NCBI GenBank assembly: GCA_002179805.1
Contig: NAVB01000333.1
Span: forward strand, 1 to 54,302
From: Acanthamoeba lenticulata
Taxonomy: Eukaryota > Discosea > Longamoebia > Acanthamoebidae
Reading direction: 5' to 3'
Length of the DNA: 54,302 nucleotides
The notes under the pieces are model-generated. The model was not told the origin of the DNA. It saw only the letters and a list, made by a program, of their open reading frames with translations, and made no database searches. Shown here one piece after another: positions 21,389 through 33,800 of this stretch; within the stretch, counting starts at the first letter, position 1; each line of letters starts with the position of its first letter. The position numbers and the translations under genes were made by a program.

Positions 21389-23674
21389 ATGGGTGTGCTG
21401 GTCTTCCTCCTCTTTCTCGCTGTGGCCCCAGCGGTTCAGGGCGCCGATGATGTCGTCCTCGTCGGGTGGAACTTCAACACCCTCACCAGTCCCGTCCCGA
21501 CGCCTTATTCGCTCGCCTCGTCGACCGGCACGGGCACCATTACGACGACCTTTGCCGTGGGCGGCTTCAGCAGCTTTACCGGGACAACCATCAACGCCAT
21601 CAACGGCGACGTGGCCGGCAGTGACCTCGCGGTGGTCAACTCAGCAAACAACGGCCAGAGCGTCGACTTCTCCTTCTCCTCGGTTGGCTACGACACCATA
21701 AAGATGATGATGTCTGTTCGCAGGTCCAGTACAGGCTTCACAAACATTGCTGTCCAGGCAGGCCCAAGCTATGGAGCCATCACGTCGGTGTCCCCCACGG
21801 CGACCCGTCAACCTTGACCTGTCGTCGGCCACAAGCCTCAACAACAACCCGATGGCAGTCATTCGTTTCGTCTTTACTGGGGCCTCCGGAGCCGCGGGCA
21901 ACAACCGCATAGATAACGTCGTTATCACCGGCGTCGCGATGGGGGCCGCCGTTTCGCCCTCAGCCACAGCCACCGCGACGCCGACACCAAGCACAAGCCC
22001 CTCATCCAGTGCTTCTCCGACCGCGAGCGGGAGCGTTTCGGCGTCACCCTCGGCCTCGCCCTCGGCGACGGGGGCAGTCAGCGCGTCCCCATCGAGCTCA
22101 GTCTACGGTCACGCCTACGCCCAGTGCGACACCAACAAGCTCTCCGACGGCTTCGGCCACGCACAGCGTGGCGGCGACGCCCACAGCCAGCGGCTCAGTT
22201 TCTCCCTCGGCCAGCATGACGGTGACGGCGGCGGCGACACAGACGCCGAGCAGCTCCTGTTCGCCGACGGTCAGCGCCACCACGACCTCCACGGCTACGC
22301 CCTCCACAACCATGACAGTCACGCCATCGCCAACCTCTTCATCCTCGCTAACACCGACCGCTTCACCGAGCTCGTCGGCGACAGCTTCTCCTTCGCTCTC
22401 CCCCACTGCTTCGCCTACTCCTTCAAGCACCGGCAGTCCAACCGCTTCGCCGTCGGTGTCGGTTACCGCCACGAGCTCGCCGACGAGCTCACCTTCTGGC
22501 TCGGCCACCGTAATGCCATCGCCATCGTCATCCACGTCGCCATCCCTGACGCCGAGTTCAACAGGGACTCCATCTACCTCAGTAACACCGACCGCTTCAC
22601 CGAGCTTTTCCGCGATAGCTTCTTCTTCGGTCTCCCTCACTGCATCACCTAGCTCCACTAGCTCACCATCTCGCTCAGCCACCGTAACGCCATCGCCATC
22701 GTCTTCCGCGTCGACCTCGCCCACGCCCTCGGTGTCGGTTACTTCCACCAGCTCGCCGACCAGCTCACCATCTCGCTCAGCCTCTGGAACACCATCGCCA
22801 TCGCCCTCCACACCGCTCTCGCCCACGCCCTAAGTGTCGGTTACCTCCACGAGCTCGCCGACGAGCTCACCCTCTCGCTCAGCCACCCGAACACCATCGC
22901 CATCGTCCTCCGCGTCGCCCTCCTTGACACCAAGTGCGACACGAACCCCATCCGCCTCGCCTACAAGATCACCGACGAGCTCACCCTCTCACTCGGCTAC
23001 CCGAACACCATCGCCATCGTCCTCCAGGTCGGCCTCCTCAACACCGAGCTCGACACGGACTCCATCGACCTCGCCTACGAGATCGCCTACGAGCTCCCTC
23101 ACACCTTCGTCGACGCCCACCCCGTCGGTCACACCCAGCACGAGCGCGTCGCCGACGATCCCCGGCGGCACGACCTTCACCTACGCCTGGTCGTTTACCT
23201 TGGCCAATGATGCCAACGCCAATGGGCAAGCCGATAAGGGCGAGAGCATCACTCTTAGACTCCGCGTGACCAATGTCGCGAGCGGGCCGTATGGCTATCG
23301 CGCTGGGCCCACTAGGCAGCGGCCTCCAATATGTAGCCGGCTCGGCGACTTCCTCGCACGGTGTGCTTGCCGTCGGGGCTGACGCCACCCAGTCGCGGTG
23401 GCTCACTGTCAATATCACCAATGTCTTGCAGACGGCCACCAACGTGGTGGTCTCCTTCAACGTGACCAACGTGGACAAAAAAGACGCGCTGGTTGTGCGG
23501 GTCGCCTCTGCGCGTTGCGTACCCCGAGGCCGTAGTAACGGCGCGCGCCAGCCTGCGCACGAGCATCCCGTCGTCGTTGGCGACCTCCATCTGGATGACC
23601 GGTTGCCGCACCGAGTCACGCATCGAAGCCGTGGCCTCGTGGCTCTTCCTGACACTCCGCCCCATAAAGAATAG
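21389..23674 (+). pseudogene. Broken secreted Ser/Thr/Pro-rich protein with bacterial-type domains
   Basis: Starts with an ATG at 21389 and a clear signal peptide (MGVLVFLLFLAVAPAVQG). The first about 190 residues (VGWNFNTL ... SVDFSFSSVGYDTIKM ... LNNNPMAVIRFVFTGASG ... NNRIDNVVITG) resemble beta-sandwich segments found in secreted bacterial proteins. A mucin-like SPTSSPS/TPSPSSS repeat of about 370 residues follows, then a domain (TFTYAWSFTLANDANANGQ, WLTVNITNVLQTATNVVVSF) like bacterial surface DUF11-type modules. The reading frame is lost at about 21.80, 22.10, 23.29 and 23.51 kb, always by the same +1 shift, and a TAA at 22831 falls inside the repeat. Either a pseudogene or a stretch of repeated sequencing errors; flanking genes are intact. 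Confidence 0.6.
22440..23130 (+). repeat. Degenerate tandem repeats encoding SPTSSPS-type units
   Basis: Blocks built around 'gagctcgccgacgagctcac' and 'caccatcgccatcgtcc' recur at about 22470, 22660, 22750, 22850, 22970 and 23080. They encode Ser/Thr/Pro-rich units that would be heavily O-glycosylated on a surface protein. Spacing is irregular (about 100-190 bases). Confidence 0.75.
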
Positions 23675-23931
23675 ATCTATTCATATTTTTATTCATTTAA
23701 ATTCATTTCTTTTTTCATTTGTCTACTTAAAAAACTCATCATTGCCCTGGCTTGGACGCGTCAGCGCCAACCCGCAGTGTCACGCCGTCAAACGAATGGG
23801 AATGTATTGATACAACACAAGCACAAGTCGTTGGCAACAGCACAACGACTGAAAGAAGAAGAAGAAGAAAGCAAAGGGACACGCGCGTCCACGTGTGATC
23901 GTACAATCAACAAAAGAAGAGGAATAAAAGG

Positions 23932-23957
23932 CTGAGAGAGAGAGAGAGAGAGAGAGC
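23932..23957. repeat. (GA)n dinucleotide microsatellite
   Basis: An uninterrupted GA run just beyond the stop codon of the RasGEF gene, probably in its 3' untranslated region. The surrounding 23675-23963 stretch lies between the 3' ends of two convergent genes and holds nothing else recognisable. Confidence 0.9.
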
Positions 23958-23963
23958 GCCGCT

Positions 23964-26900
23964 TTAGAGGGTGGCCGAGAGCTCATCGACTTCCGAGAGC
24001 GTGAGGGATTGGTCGCCCGAGAGATCGTTCTGCATGCATCAATGTTGTGAGTTGATCAATTATTACATGAATAAAAATAAATAAATAATAAATAAATAAA
24101 TAAATAATAATCCAAGTGGGGCAGCGAGCCAAGTACCTCCTCGCTGGCCGATACAGCCTTGAAGTCCTTGGAGATGGCCTTGAGCGCCACCAGCGGGTTC
24201 TTGACCACCACTTCCGACGGGTGATGCTCGTTTTCTGCGTATGTGTGGGACGAGGGGCCTGGTGAGTTCTTCCGGCTTCGCGCAGCCGCCAGCGTGGGGC
24301 GCGTGCACGTACCGCCGCCGTCGTTGAGGCTGTGGATGGGCTCCTGCTCGATCGACCGGCGATGGAGCGAGTCCTCGTCCATGTACCGCGCGTTCTTGAG
24401 CATGCTCGTCACTGTGCCAACAACAACCATCATCACCATCATCATGAGATCCATCAGCTGTTGAATCAAGAAGAACAAAGAGAAGAGGGGGAAAGAAGAG
24501 GTACCAGAGGGGTTCTCCTCAATCTCGTAGGGCACCTTGCGGTAGGCCTCGAGCTCGAGGATCTGCTGGCCCAGCAGCACCATCTTCTCAAAGTTGGGCA
24601 GCTCCCGCGGCACGTCCAGCGGCGACGCCGGCTCTGAAAAAAAGAAAAAAAAACAATAAAAACAAAAACAAAAACAAAAACAAAAAAGAAAAACGTTGGC
24701 CCGGTCAGCCGCTGGCGAGTAGTACTTGGAGGAGGAGAAGGCACGCATACCGGACATGAGTGTCTCGCAGTTGCCGTCGTTGATGAAGGTGAGGTCGCGC
24801 AGGAAGACGACGAGGTAGGGGACGATGGGCTGCTTGTCGCGGTTCTCGGCCAGGATCTGGCGGTAGTACTTGAAGTTGCCCAGGGGCGACATCACCTGCT
24901 CCATGCCGGCAAAGAGCTCCGTGTACTTGGCCGGGATCTTGCTCCACACCCGCTTGAGTCGGCTCACCGACGAGCAGTTGAGGCCTGGAGTACCAATGGC
25001 CAGGGGTGAGCCGCTACACAAAAAAAAATTCAAGAAAATAAAATGATAAATAAATAAATAAAAAATGTAGAGGGGCCAAAGCACCAGACATGACGGCCAT
25101 GAGAGACTGGAAGTTGTTGAGCCGGTAGAGGTGGTGCAGAACCCGAATGTAGTGCTTCACCAGCGCCACTTGGTCCTGTCATGTAGCGGGAAAGGAATGA
25201 ATGGAATGCACAAAATAAAAAACCAATTTTGGAATGCGTGGAATGTACCATGAGGGAGTTGGCGAGGATGATGTCGGTGGCGACCATGCCCGACCACATG
25301 TTGAACTGGCGCGCGAGGCTGGTGAGCGTGGGCGCGACCTCTTCCTTGTTGGCCTTGGTCCAGTTGGAGAGCAGCATCTCCTCGGGCTGGATCTCGGCAA
25401 ACGTGGCCGCGTCGAGGAAGGTCATCTGCTGCGCGATCGTGCGGGGCGCGTGGGCGTGCAGCGACCCGGCGGGCGCGGACGTCAGGCCGGGCGCCACCAG
25501 GACCACCGACGGCCTCGAGCCGCTGCCCAGGGCCGACGGCTGCTGGGCGCCGGCGACGACGGGCACAAAGTCGCTCGACGACAGGGTGAAGCTCGACGAC
25601 GACTGGTGCAGCGGCACCTCGGCCGACGAGAGGTCCCGGTCGAACCGGCCCGAGTCCGAGGCCGAGCACACCGACCCGCTTCTGCTGTGATGCCCAACAG
25701 GATGATCATCGACGACGTCAGCGTCAGCGCCAATGCTATGTTGATGGGGAAGAAGAAGAAGAAGAATGAGGAAGAAGAAGGAGGAGGACGTACCTGCTGT
25801 CGGCGCTCTCGGCCTCCTTGGCCTTGGTCACGGCGGCGTCGTCACGCTTCCTCATGAAGAGGAGCTTGAACTGATTGGCCTCCTCGGCAGGCAGCGACTT
25901 GATGAACTTGGTCAGTTTCTGTTGTTCCGTCAACAACCGTTTAGTTTTTGCTCCATTAAAGGAATAAGAAAATTAAAAAAAAAAATATCATTTTAAAAAC
26001 AACTTAAAAATGGTGTGGGACCTGACCTTGAAGAGAGTCTTGTCGCCGTTCTCGGTGAAGTCCTTGTAGGAGAACCGTCGGATCCACTCCACCAGCAAAT
26101 CCAGCGTCCTGTGAGCCATGACGCGATCGGTAAGGCTCAAACGCCCTTTGCGTGAGGCAAGAGAAAACGTCGACAGAGAGGGAAAAGGCCGCACTTCTTG
26201 CGGAGGTCCGCCTTCATGATGCTCGCCATCTTGTCCTTCTCCTCGATGATTTGGAACACCCGCATCAGCGCCGCCCACAAGTCCGCCGGCGTGCCTGCAG
26301 GTACACATGAATCGCAACGGTTGTGTCCAGAAGTGAGAATGACATGACAAATGACGATGATGATGAGCGCAAGCGAGGAGCCTCGTGTTGGTTGTGTCAT
26401 AGCACCACCGATGAACGATACTTAATGCAAATTTCCGATGACCGGCAGGTGCGAATTTGCGCAACCTATCGGAACAGAGCGATCCAAAGATCTCGTCGAC
26501 AGCTCTGGCCATCGATGGTGTCGAGAGGAAGAGAAGGAGGGGGAGGGGACGCGCACCGTAGGCACGGAAGGTGATGAGGAAGGACGAGATATGCTCGTTG
26601 ACGTTGTTGAAGATGATCCACTTCATGATCTCCTCAAACGTGCCAGCGCGCAGCTGAGGCCTTCCCTCCACCTGCACAACAGCGTCGTGTGCCAATCATG
26701 GCGCGCGTGTGAGCCCCACACACGAGCCTCGAAGCGCTTCTTGACCGGGCGAGAAGCGTACAATCTCGATGAGCACGTCGTTGGAGCGCTTGCCGCGGCC
26801 GGCACGCCGTTCCTGCTCCCTCACGCGCAGGTTGGCCATCTCGTCCTCGGCCGAGGCCTCGGCGTCCTCCGTGCTGTAGGCCGCCGGCACTACGCACCAT

Positions 26901-27778
26901 CGCACACAACAACAACACCACGATGAGATGAGGTCAATAGTCCATCCGCCTTCTCGTACAAAAAAGAGAAGAAGAACACTTAAAAGGACAAAGCCGCAAA
27001 AATATTTGTCAAATACGTCACATTGACTTATTTGGCTTTAGTGCAAGGCACAGAGAGAGTAGCGTAATATTAACAAATAATAAGCCATTAAGAAAAAGAT
27101 GTAAATAAAAACAACGTGGGAAGTACCGGCGTAGCTGCAGGAGGTGCCCTTCTCCCGGAACATCTCCAGGGCGGCCATTTGTGCTTTGCGGCGGGAGTCC
27201 TCTTCGGCGGCGGCCGACTTCTTCAAGGCACTGTCGCTGGTGCCGTTGTTCTTGCTCCGCCCAAACCGCCCGAGAAGGCCGCCCGTGCGGGTGGGGGTCG
27301 TCTGTGTCGTCGGCTTCCTGCGCGGGCTCACCGGCTGCTGTGGCGACTGGCCGCCGTTGCTGTCGGCCGCCACGCCCGTGCAGCTCGCCCGTCGGTCGAT
27401 GGTGGCGAACTCCTCGCCGCTCTCGCCGCCAGCCGAGTCGCCAAAGCCAAGGTTCGAGTTGGCCAGCTTGCTGTTGGTCCGGGGCATCGGGGCGGGCGAC
27501 GAGCTTTGGGCGAGAGGCGACGGCGACGACGACGACGACGGCGACGAGTAGTCGCCCTCGGGGTCGCTCACGGAGAGGGTCGTTCGTCGGGTGGTGCCGT
27601 TGACCACCGCGCGGACGGGTGACGAGGGCGAGGACGAGGGGGAGCTGCCCATGACCTGGCCGCCCTGCTCGGCCAGCTGGGCCTCCCACATGGCGAGGCC
27701 TGAAGCGCCCGAGCCCCTCTCAGAGTTCTTGTCGCTGCTCTTGAGCGACTTCTTCTTGAGTCTCTGCGCGAGCTTCAT
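23964..27778 (-). CDS. Ras guanine-nucleotide exchange factor (RasGEF_N + CDC25 domain)
   Basis: Starts at an ATG at 27778 (MKLAQRLKKKSLKSS) and ends at a TAA at 23964. The first about 220 residues are low-complexity Ser/Pro/Thr. A RasGEF N-terminal (REM) domain follows at about 26.9-25.85 kb ('AGTFEEIMKWIIFNNV', 'HISSFLITFRAYG', 'DLLVEWIRRFSYKDF'). The catalytic CDC25 domain runs from about 25.43 to 24.3 kb: 'IAQQMTFLDAATFAEIQPEE', 'NMWSGMVATDII', 'LYRLNNFQSLMAVMSG', 'KYTELFAGMEQVMSPLGNF', 'PIVPYLVVFLRDLTFINDG' and 'PNFEKMVLLGQQI'. It activates a small Ras-family GTPase by GDP release; amoebozoans use many such proteins in chemotaxis and macropinocytosis. Some 10-12 introns, several with homopolymer or tetranucleotide runs. 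Confidence 0.93.
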
Positions 27779-27977
27779 TCTTGTTCTTGTGTAGTGTGTA
27801 GTTGGTGTCCTCTAATTTCTACTCTTCTTTTTCGCGCCAAGAGAGGAAGGGTTCTTGTCAATCTTCTTCTTCTTCTTCTACTACTACTTTTGTAGACGGT
27901 CGTTGGGAGGAGAGAAGGAGGAGTTGTACGTACTTCTTGCTCGTCTCCCCCGCCTTGTTTTAGGGCAAGAGTCGTAG

Positions 27978-27987
27978 TATTTATAGC
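27978..27987 (-). promoter_or_regulatory. TATA-box-like element for the RasGEF gene
   Basis: Minus strand reads GCTATAAATA, a near-consensus TATA box, about 200 bases upstream of the ATG. Together with the donor-like site near 27928 it suggests a short non-coding first exon. Confidence 0.5.
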
Positions 27988-29024
27988 TCGCGAATGCGCC
28001 GGCGAGTTCGTCTACAGTTTTTGTCCAAGCTCGAGCAAGCTGGCGTGCCTGTTGGCGGGCACAGGCAGGAAGGAAGGCAGGCAAAGTAGAAGAAGCGGCG
28101 TTTGGGAAAGGATTAAGAAGAAGAAGAAGGGAGAGGAGTCAGGCTCGGTCAGACAACCCGTATGGGGGTTGGCCCAACACCCAACGGGCAAAAATAACGG
28201 CTCGCCGTGAGGCCACAATAACAACAACTTGCGGGCCAATGGGCCGACAACAACTTTGGGGGAGAAAAGAAACACCCGCGGGAGAGGGAGCGTTGTAAAA
28301 ATGTATCCAGCAGGGACGATGGCGTGTACACATGTAGAGGAGAAACGAACAAAAGAGGAGAAGAAGAAGGGAAACGGAAGCGTACCTTCTAGTGCGCCGA
28401 ATATGCTTTTTGAGAGCGCGAGTAGGCGAGGCTTCTTCTGTTCGGGGGTCCAAATCAGAATGAGTTGTGTGGCGGTACCGTTGTACGTTGCTTTGGTGCT
28501 GCGCTGCGGTTGCGGAGAGGAAAGGCAGCCGCGGCAAGGGAAGCCAGCCAGACAGACTCCGTGACGTGTGCTGGCGTAGGGAGGCGGGGAGGCGGACCTC
28601 GGGTCGTCTTGACCTGGTTGAGGGGAAAACGCTGACGGTCGGTTTGACGTCGACCACTTTGTGTTTTTGAATGAATGCCCCGCACGGCTTGTGTGTCTCC
28701 TTCCCGGCCAGACCGCCTTTTGCGAGAAGATGAACGAACACGAAGAGGAGCGAGGGCGCAAAAGGGACGAAGGAAGTGGTGATCGCCAAAGAGAAGCTAA
28801 ACAGCAAACTGAACGGCGAACCGGGCGAAGTCCTCGTGGACTGAACACGGCCGATTCTTTGCTACGACCTGACGCGGACGGTTGCCTTGGCTCTTGTTGT
28901 CCGGCTCCGCTACCCGGTATCCTTCTGCCGTTGGCCGTGGCAGAAGTAGTTGGAACGACCGCGATCCCGCATGCCAGGGCAAAAGACCACCAGATTGATT
29001 GGGAATCTCCCGAAGTCGCTCTGC

Positions 29025-29041
29025 CATTGGCCCCATATATC
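29025..29041 (+). promoter_or_regulatory. Possible ATTGG plus TATATA promoter elements for RWDD2-like gene
   Basis: CCATTGGCCCCATATATC lies about 95 bases before the ATG at 29135, combining an inverted CCAAT word with a TATA-like word. The evidence is the motifs and position only. Confidence 0.3.
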
Positions 29042-29134
29042 AGCGCGCTGTTCGTGTAAATCCGGATCTTCCTTAGCTTGAGAAAAATAGAGAGAAATGC
29101 TCGAAGAAAGGAGAAACGAAAAATAAAAATCACG

Positions 29135-30374
29135 ATGGAAGGGGCAGAGGAAGTGGAGTTGGTGGGGTCCATGTTCCCTGGGCCGGACGGAGAGCCCCTC
29201 GCCAGCCTCGTCACTGCAGCTGCGGCGCTTCGCGCTGGGCAAAGCTGTTCGTTTTCACTGCGCTTGCCCGTCTTCGTGCCTGCCGGTACCGCCCACCCCT
29301 CCCGAGCTGGTCTTGCGTGGTCGCCGTTTTCCCTTAGGGAGACCATCGCCTCAGACCACGTATCTATGGCCTCCACTGACCCGACGTGCTCGCCACCTTC
29401 TCAACCGTGTGCTCGCACATTCTGTACCTCAGCACAGCAGGTAACCGACGTATGCTCCCAGGAGGAGGTGGATCGCGAAGCCGTGCTCGAACTCTACTGC
29501 GCGTTGCCCGCGAACTACCCGGCCCAGCCGCTTCTCCAGCTGGCCGTGCGCGAGGCAGTTGGCGCGACGCACGCCGCCTCCAAGCAGAACCTCCAACTGG
29601 GGGCGGCCGTGCTGTCGCGTGCGGCGGCGGACGAGTTGCAAGCGGCGTTGATGCGGCATATCGCCGAATATGGTGCAGCTGGCGAGACGTCGGGCTGCCT
29701 GTTCGAGGCCATCCGCTGGTTGCAGGAGAACGCCGCCGCAAGCTTCACCTGGACGAGTTCCAGCACGCCCGCAGCACCCCAGGCCACGGTGCGATGGCAA
29801 ATCTCATGAGGTCCGTATGCGTTGACCCTAGATCTCTTACACGCACCACCGGTGTGTGTGTCGTCATGGGCACGACACGATAGGACGTCGCGACGGGTCC
29901 CGAGGAACGAGCCTGGCTGTGGTCTCACCACATCTACGGCAAGAAGAAGAGGCGCATCATGCCCGAGTGGGCCAGTGAGTTGCGGCTGCGGGGAGCCTGC
30001 CTGGCCGGCAAGCCGGGCCTCATCATCATCGAAGGCGACGCCCAGCGAGTGCGCGAGTTTGTTCGGTACACGCACCAGCGCCAGCCGCAACGTGTTGTTA
30101 TCTCTTACGGGAGTTCATTGTCGTCGGGGGTGATGGTGGTCGCAGACGCGTTCGGAGCATGCCTTGGCAGCGTTTGGTCATAAAGCTGGAGGAGAAGCTC
30201 TCCCCCAGCCCGCCACCAGGCTCGGAAAGCGCGACCAAGGAAGGCCAAGTTTTTCCGTCCTTCAAAGAAGTCACGTTTGACGACTTGAAGGAGATACTTG
30301 CGCGCTTGGGCATCGAAGGACGGTTGGGCGAAGTGCTCGGCCTACACCACTCCGCTTCAACAGCAGACGAATAG
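29135..30374 (+). CDS. RWD-domain protein, RWDD2-like (RWD + DUF1115)
   Basis: Start at an ATG at 29135 gives MEGAEEVELVGSMFPGPDGE, the usual beginning of an RWD domain in RWDD2 proteins. The first exon has the RWD sandwich, including 'LELYCALPANYPAQP', the YPxxxP-type signature. Intron 29789-29883 (donor GTGCGATG, acceptor CGATAG) joins ACG to GAC in frame and leads into 'WLWSHHIYGKKKRRIMPEWA', 'LAGKPGLIIIEGDAQ' and 'EFVRYTHQ', the DUF1115 domain of this family. A second intron near 30.10-30.17 kb (exact ends uncertain) leads to 'RLVIKLEEKL' and a stop at 30374. Function of the family is poorly known; RWD domains bind partners such as GCN2-type or ubiquitin-pathway proteins. Confidence 0.88.
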
Positions 30375-30494
30375 ATGCGTAGTTGCCAACGTGCTGCCAC
30401 TTCATGCAACGGAGGACCAGAACGCATCACAGGCTGATCGCGATCTCTATGAAGAACGCGTTTGTAAACGCCTGCTGGTCATTATTGATAAGCC

Positions 30495-30566
30495 AGGCCT
30501 GTGGCCCAATGGAAAGGCGTCTGACTACGAATCAGGAGATTCTGGGTTCGACCCCCAGCAGGCCTG
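30495..30566 (+). tRNA. tRNA-Arg (anticodon ACG)
   Basis: 72 bases fold as a cloverleaf: acceptor AGGCCTG pairs with CAGGCCT, the anticodon stem TCTGA/TCAGG encloses loop CTACGAA, and the T arm is CTGGG-TTCGACC-CCCAG. There is no intron. A run of T (TATCTTTTT) just downstream is a Pol III terminator. An identical gene lies inverted at 40762-40833. Confidence 0.95.
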
Positions 30567-30737
30567 TATCTTTTTGGTGCATCTTTTTCTTTTTTACAAT
30601 AGATTGTTTAAATATTTTTTTGATCAAATTAACAAATCTGCTGTTCGACCTTCATGGAACTTTTCGCAACCTTTAGCCAAGAATGTAATGCTGCTTATTT
30701 TTATAATCAAGGCATATTCGGCTCAATGAACAACTAA

Positions 30738-30809
30738 TCCGCTGTGGTGTAGTCGGTAACATTTATGGTTCTCACCCATGCGCCCCGGGTTCGATTCCCG
30801 GCAGCGGAA
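30738..30809 (+). tRNA. tRNA-Glu (anticodon CTC)
   Basis: Acceptor TCCGCTG pairs with CAGCGGA, the anticodon loop TTCTCAC gives CTC, and the T arm is CCGGG-TTCGATT-CCCGG. There is no intron. CTTTTT follows within a few bases. It lies 171 bases after the tRNA-Arg gene, and an identical copy lies inverted at 54214-54285. Confidence 0.95.
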
Positions 30810-30871
30810 TATCTTTTTGCCTTTCCTGCATTGCTTTTTTGCTTGTACCATGAGCGAAAGAAAGGCTGCTG

Positions 30872-33800
30872 TTAGAAGCGGGTCATCTCTTCGGCTGAAG
30901 AGCGCAGCTCAGCAGCACGTCGCTCCATCAGGGCCCGCGCTTCTTCCACCACACGTTGTGCCGACCTGCCATTGTGCAAGTGAGACATACATACATACAC
31001 AGTATGATTACAGATCAGAAGTGGAGGATTGGTACTCGAGCGAAAAAACTGGCCCAACACGCGTTGCCAACTCTTCTGCGTGCGCTTGCGCCAACACACG
31101 CGCTGTCTGGTAACCTGCAACGTGCACATTTAGTTAAGTTAGTTAAGTTTATAAGTATATACTTATTTCTCACTTCCTTTTAAAAACGCAACGCACAAAC
31201 GCAGGGCGTGTGGGGGTACCGGCAAGAAACACGGCGCGGACGAGGGACGGCGGCCGTAAGGCGGTGATCTCGACGAGGGGAACGAGCTCTTCCTTCACCC
31301 CGTGATACACGCGCGGAACGTATCGGTCGAGTAACACGGCCAGCTCCCACCAGCCCATCTGCTGGCAAAACACGCGCGACATGCTCGCAAAGCTCGACGC
31401 TGCACGACACGAGACGAGGCCCGTGGTCGTGTGGACCGGTCAGTCTCTGGCGCAGAGAGCGAGGAGGGCAGGGCAAGGCCAAACCAGGCTCAAGGCGTAC
31501 CTTTTTGCATGAGCTGTTGGATGGCGCCGCGGTTGATGCCGTGCCGTGCGGCGATTTCGCGGAGCGGAGCCTCGCGGACGACGTCGTGCAGGACGAGCGC
31601 TGTGAAAAACCGGCAGCAGGCCAAGTGGCTTCGTCGGACATTCTCGCTGCTGCCCTCCATGGGCGACGTGGATGACGAGGACGAGGACGACAACGACGGC
31701 GTCGCACTGATGCGGCCCGTGGCGCGGGCCGAAAGAAAGGCCTCGTCGACGCCCACGGCGGCACCGACCTCGAGGCGGGCCTGACCAAGCTTCTGGTAGG
31801 CCTGGAGGAACCCCATCCAGTCGGGAGGATCGAGCAGGCTGCCCACGGGCGCGATCAAATAGCACATATGCAGCTCGTCTGTGTAAGACAAGAATGTTAG
31901 CCTTTCACCACCGTGCATTCCGCACATGCCAGCGGTGAGACACGAACCTGTGGTGATGAGGCGCCGTCGCGCATTTTCAAGGTCGTCCCGCACGACGAGG
32001 GCCAGCTGCGGGGACAGGCCCGATCGCGCCGTCGCGAGGGCCAGCAGCGTCGGCTCGAGAAGCCACTGCGCCGTCTCCGTGGCGGCACCGTCGTCGGCGC
32101 CTTCCTGCGGGCCGCCCAACCGCCGGACGATGAAGCCGTGGCGCTCGAGCCAGGCGACGGTGGCCTCGAGCTCGGCTGCAGCGGCATTCACGCCGTGGCC
32201 GGTGTGCGCAGCCGATGCCGAAGGAGGCTCGCTCTCGTCGCCGGCAGCCGCGGCCTCGGCCTCCTGAGCCTCGACCCCGCGCAGGGTGAAGCACACGAAA
32301 AAGCGCCACAGGTCGTCCATGGTTGGCGCCAGGCGCGACGCCACCGCGTCCAACACCAGCCTTTGCAGCGCCTCGCCTCTGCTTGCCCGCGGCCGATAAA
32401 TAATATAAAGAAATAAGATAAGCAAAAGCAAAAATGCTTTATGCATAAAAAAGCCAAATAAAAAGAAAAGATTTAAGAATAAAGAGCGGACGGACCGACA
32501 CTGGCTGGCGGCGGGCGGGATGTCGTCCTGCAAGAGAGCGATGCCGCGCTGCTTCTCCTCTTTCTTAACCAGGAGGATCGACTCGCCATACTCGTCCAGC
32601 CCCGCCTGCATGATCGCGCAACACGTGTCTGGTGAGCGTCCTTGTCGTCGTCATCGTCAACGATCAGTAGCTAAGAAAGAGAGAAAGAGGAACGCACGCG
32701 GCCAGCGCGACCGACCATCTGAAGGTAGCGGGCGCGCGTGAGGAACGCGTTCCCCGTGTAGGGCGCCCGTATGATCACCCGGCGCGCGGGCAGGTTGACC
32801 CCGGCGGCAAGGGTCGACGTGCACAAGAGGACGTTGATGGTGCGGCTCCGATAGGCCTCCTCGATCAGCTCGCGCTCCTCCGTGGTGAGGCCCGAATGGT
32901 GGTAGGCCACGCCCGCCGGGATCGTCGCCGCCAGCAGCGAGTCCCCGCCTCCACCGCCGCCGATGGCCCGCAGCCGCTGCACGATCGCGGCCCTGTCCTG
33001 CCTGCGCATGAGCACGGGAACGAGCACGAGCTAGTTAAGTGCCAAGCCCTCACCGAGCACGACGAAGAGGATGAAGATAAAGACGATGAGGACGATGAAG
33101 ACGCACCGGAGCTCGCGCGTGGCAGGCGGGTGAAGCTGAGCGGCCAGGCTCCGGGCGCAGACTTCGGTCTGGCGCTTGGTCGGGCAAAAGACGAGGACGC
33201 TGTGTTGTGGAAGCACCTCGACGATGAGCGGCACCATCTGCTCGGGGTCGCTCGGATCAACTGTCACGTCCATCCGCCTCAACCGGCGGCCGTCCTCATT
33301 GAACACATGCGACCCAATTTTTATCTGCATTATTGAAATAATCGAGATCAATATGAATTGATATATAGATAATATATATAAAAAAAGGGGAAAAACCATT
33401 TGGCGGAGGGGGACGGGGCGGAAGTCGGTGGAGAAGGTGGCGGCCCGCAGCCAACGGCCCACTTGGGCCAGGTTGCCGATGGTGGCCGACATGCCCACGA
33501 TCTGGGTCGTGGGCGACAGGCACAGCAGCTTGGCCAGGACGTGCTCCAGCGCCGCCCCACGCTCCCCGTCGCCGATCATGTCTGGGCCCCGCCCCACCGT
33601 CATCATCGTAAGCATCAGCGACGCTTGCCGCCTTCAGCCTGCCCCAGCAAGAGGCCCCGTACGAAGCTCGTCAACCACGACGACGCCCAGCTCGGCGAGG
33701 CGGCCCTCCTCGGCCAGCTGGCTCACGATCACGCCCGCCTGGGGCGCCAACAGGCCGAGGTGAGCCACGCACATGGGCCAGCGGGCGAGGTTCGCTTTCA

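Larger units (their letters stand above)
27779..29134. promoter_or_regulatory. Long divergent intergenic region between RasGEF and RWDD2-like genes
   Basis: At 1.36 kb this is the longest gap in the window. A GTACGT donor-like site at about 27928 on the minus strand suggests a 5' untranslated intron for the RasGEF gene. CT/GA-rich patches occur near 27860-27890. Long open frames on the minus strand here lack any recognisable domain or good start and run through the RWDD2-like coding region, so none is called as a gene. Confidence 0.5.

Noticed and set aside
22098..22826. Minus-strand open frame of 242 codons rich in Glu, Gly and Val
   Set aside because: Mirror of the Ser/Thr/Pro repeat; no start context or domain, and the plus strand has a signal peptide and recognisable modules.
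28012..29376. Minus-strand open frame of 454 codons
   Set aside because: It overlaps the RWDD2-like coding exon, has no recognisable domain and looks like the product of a GC-poor-stop region in a divergent promoter gap.
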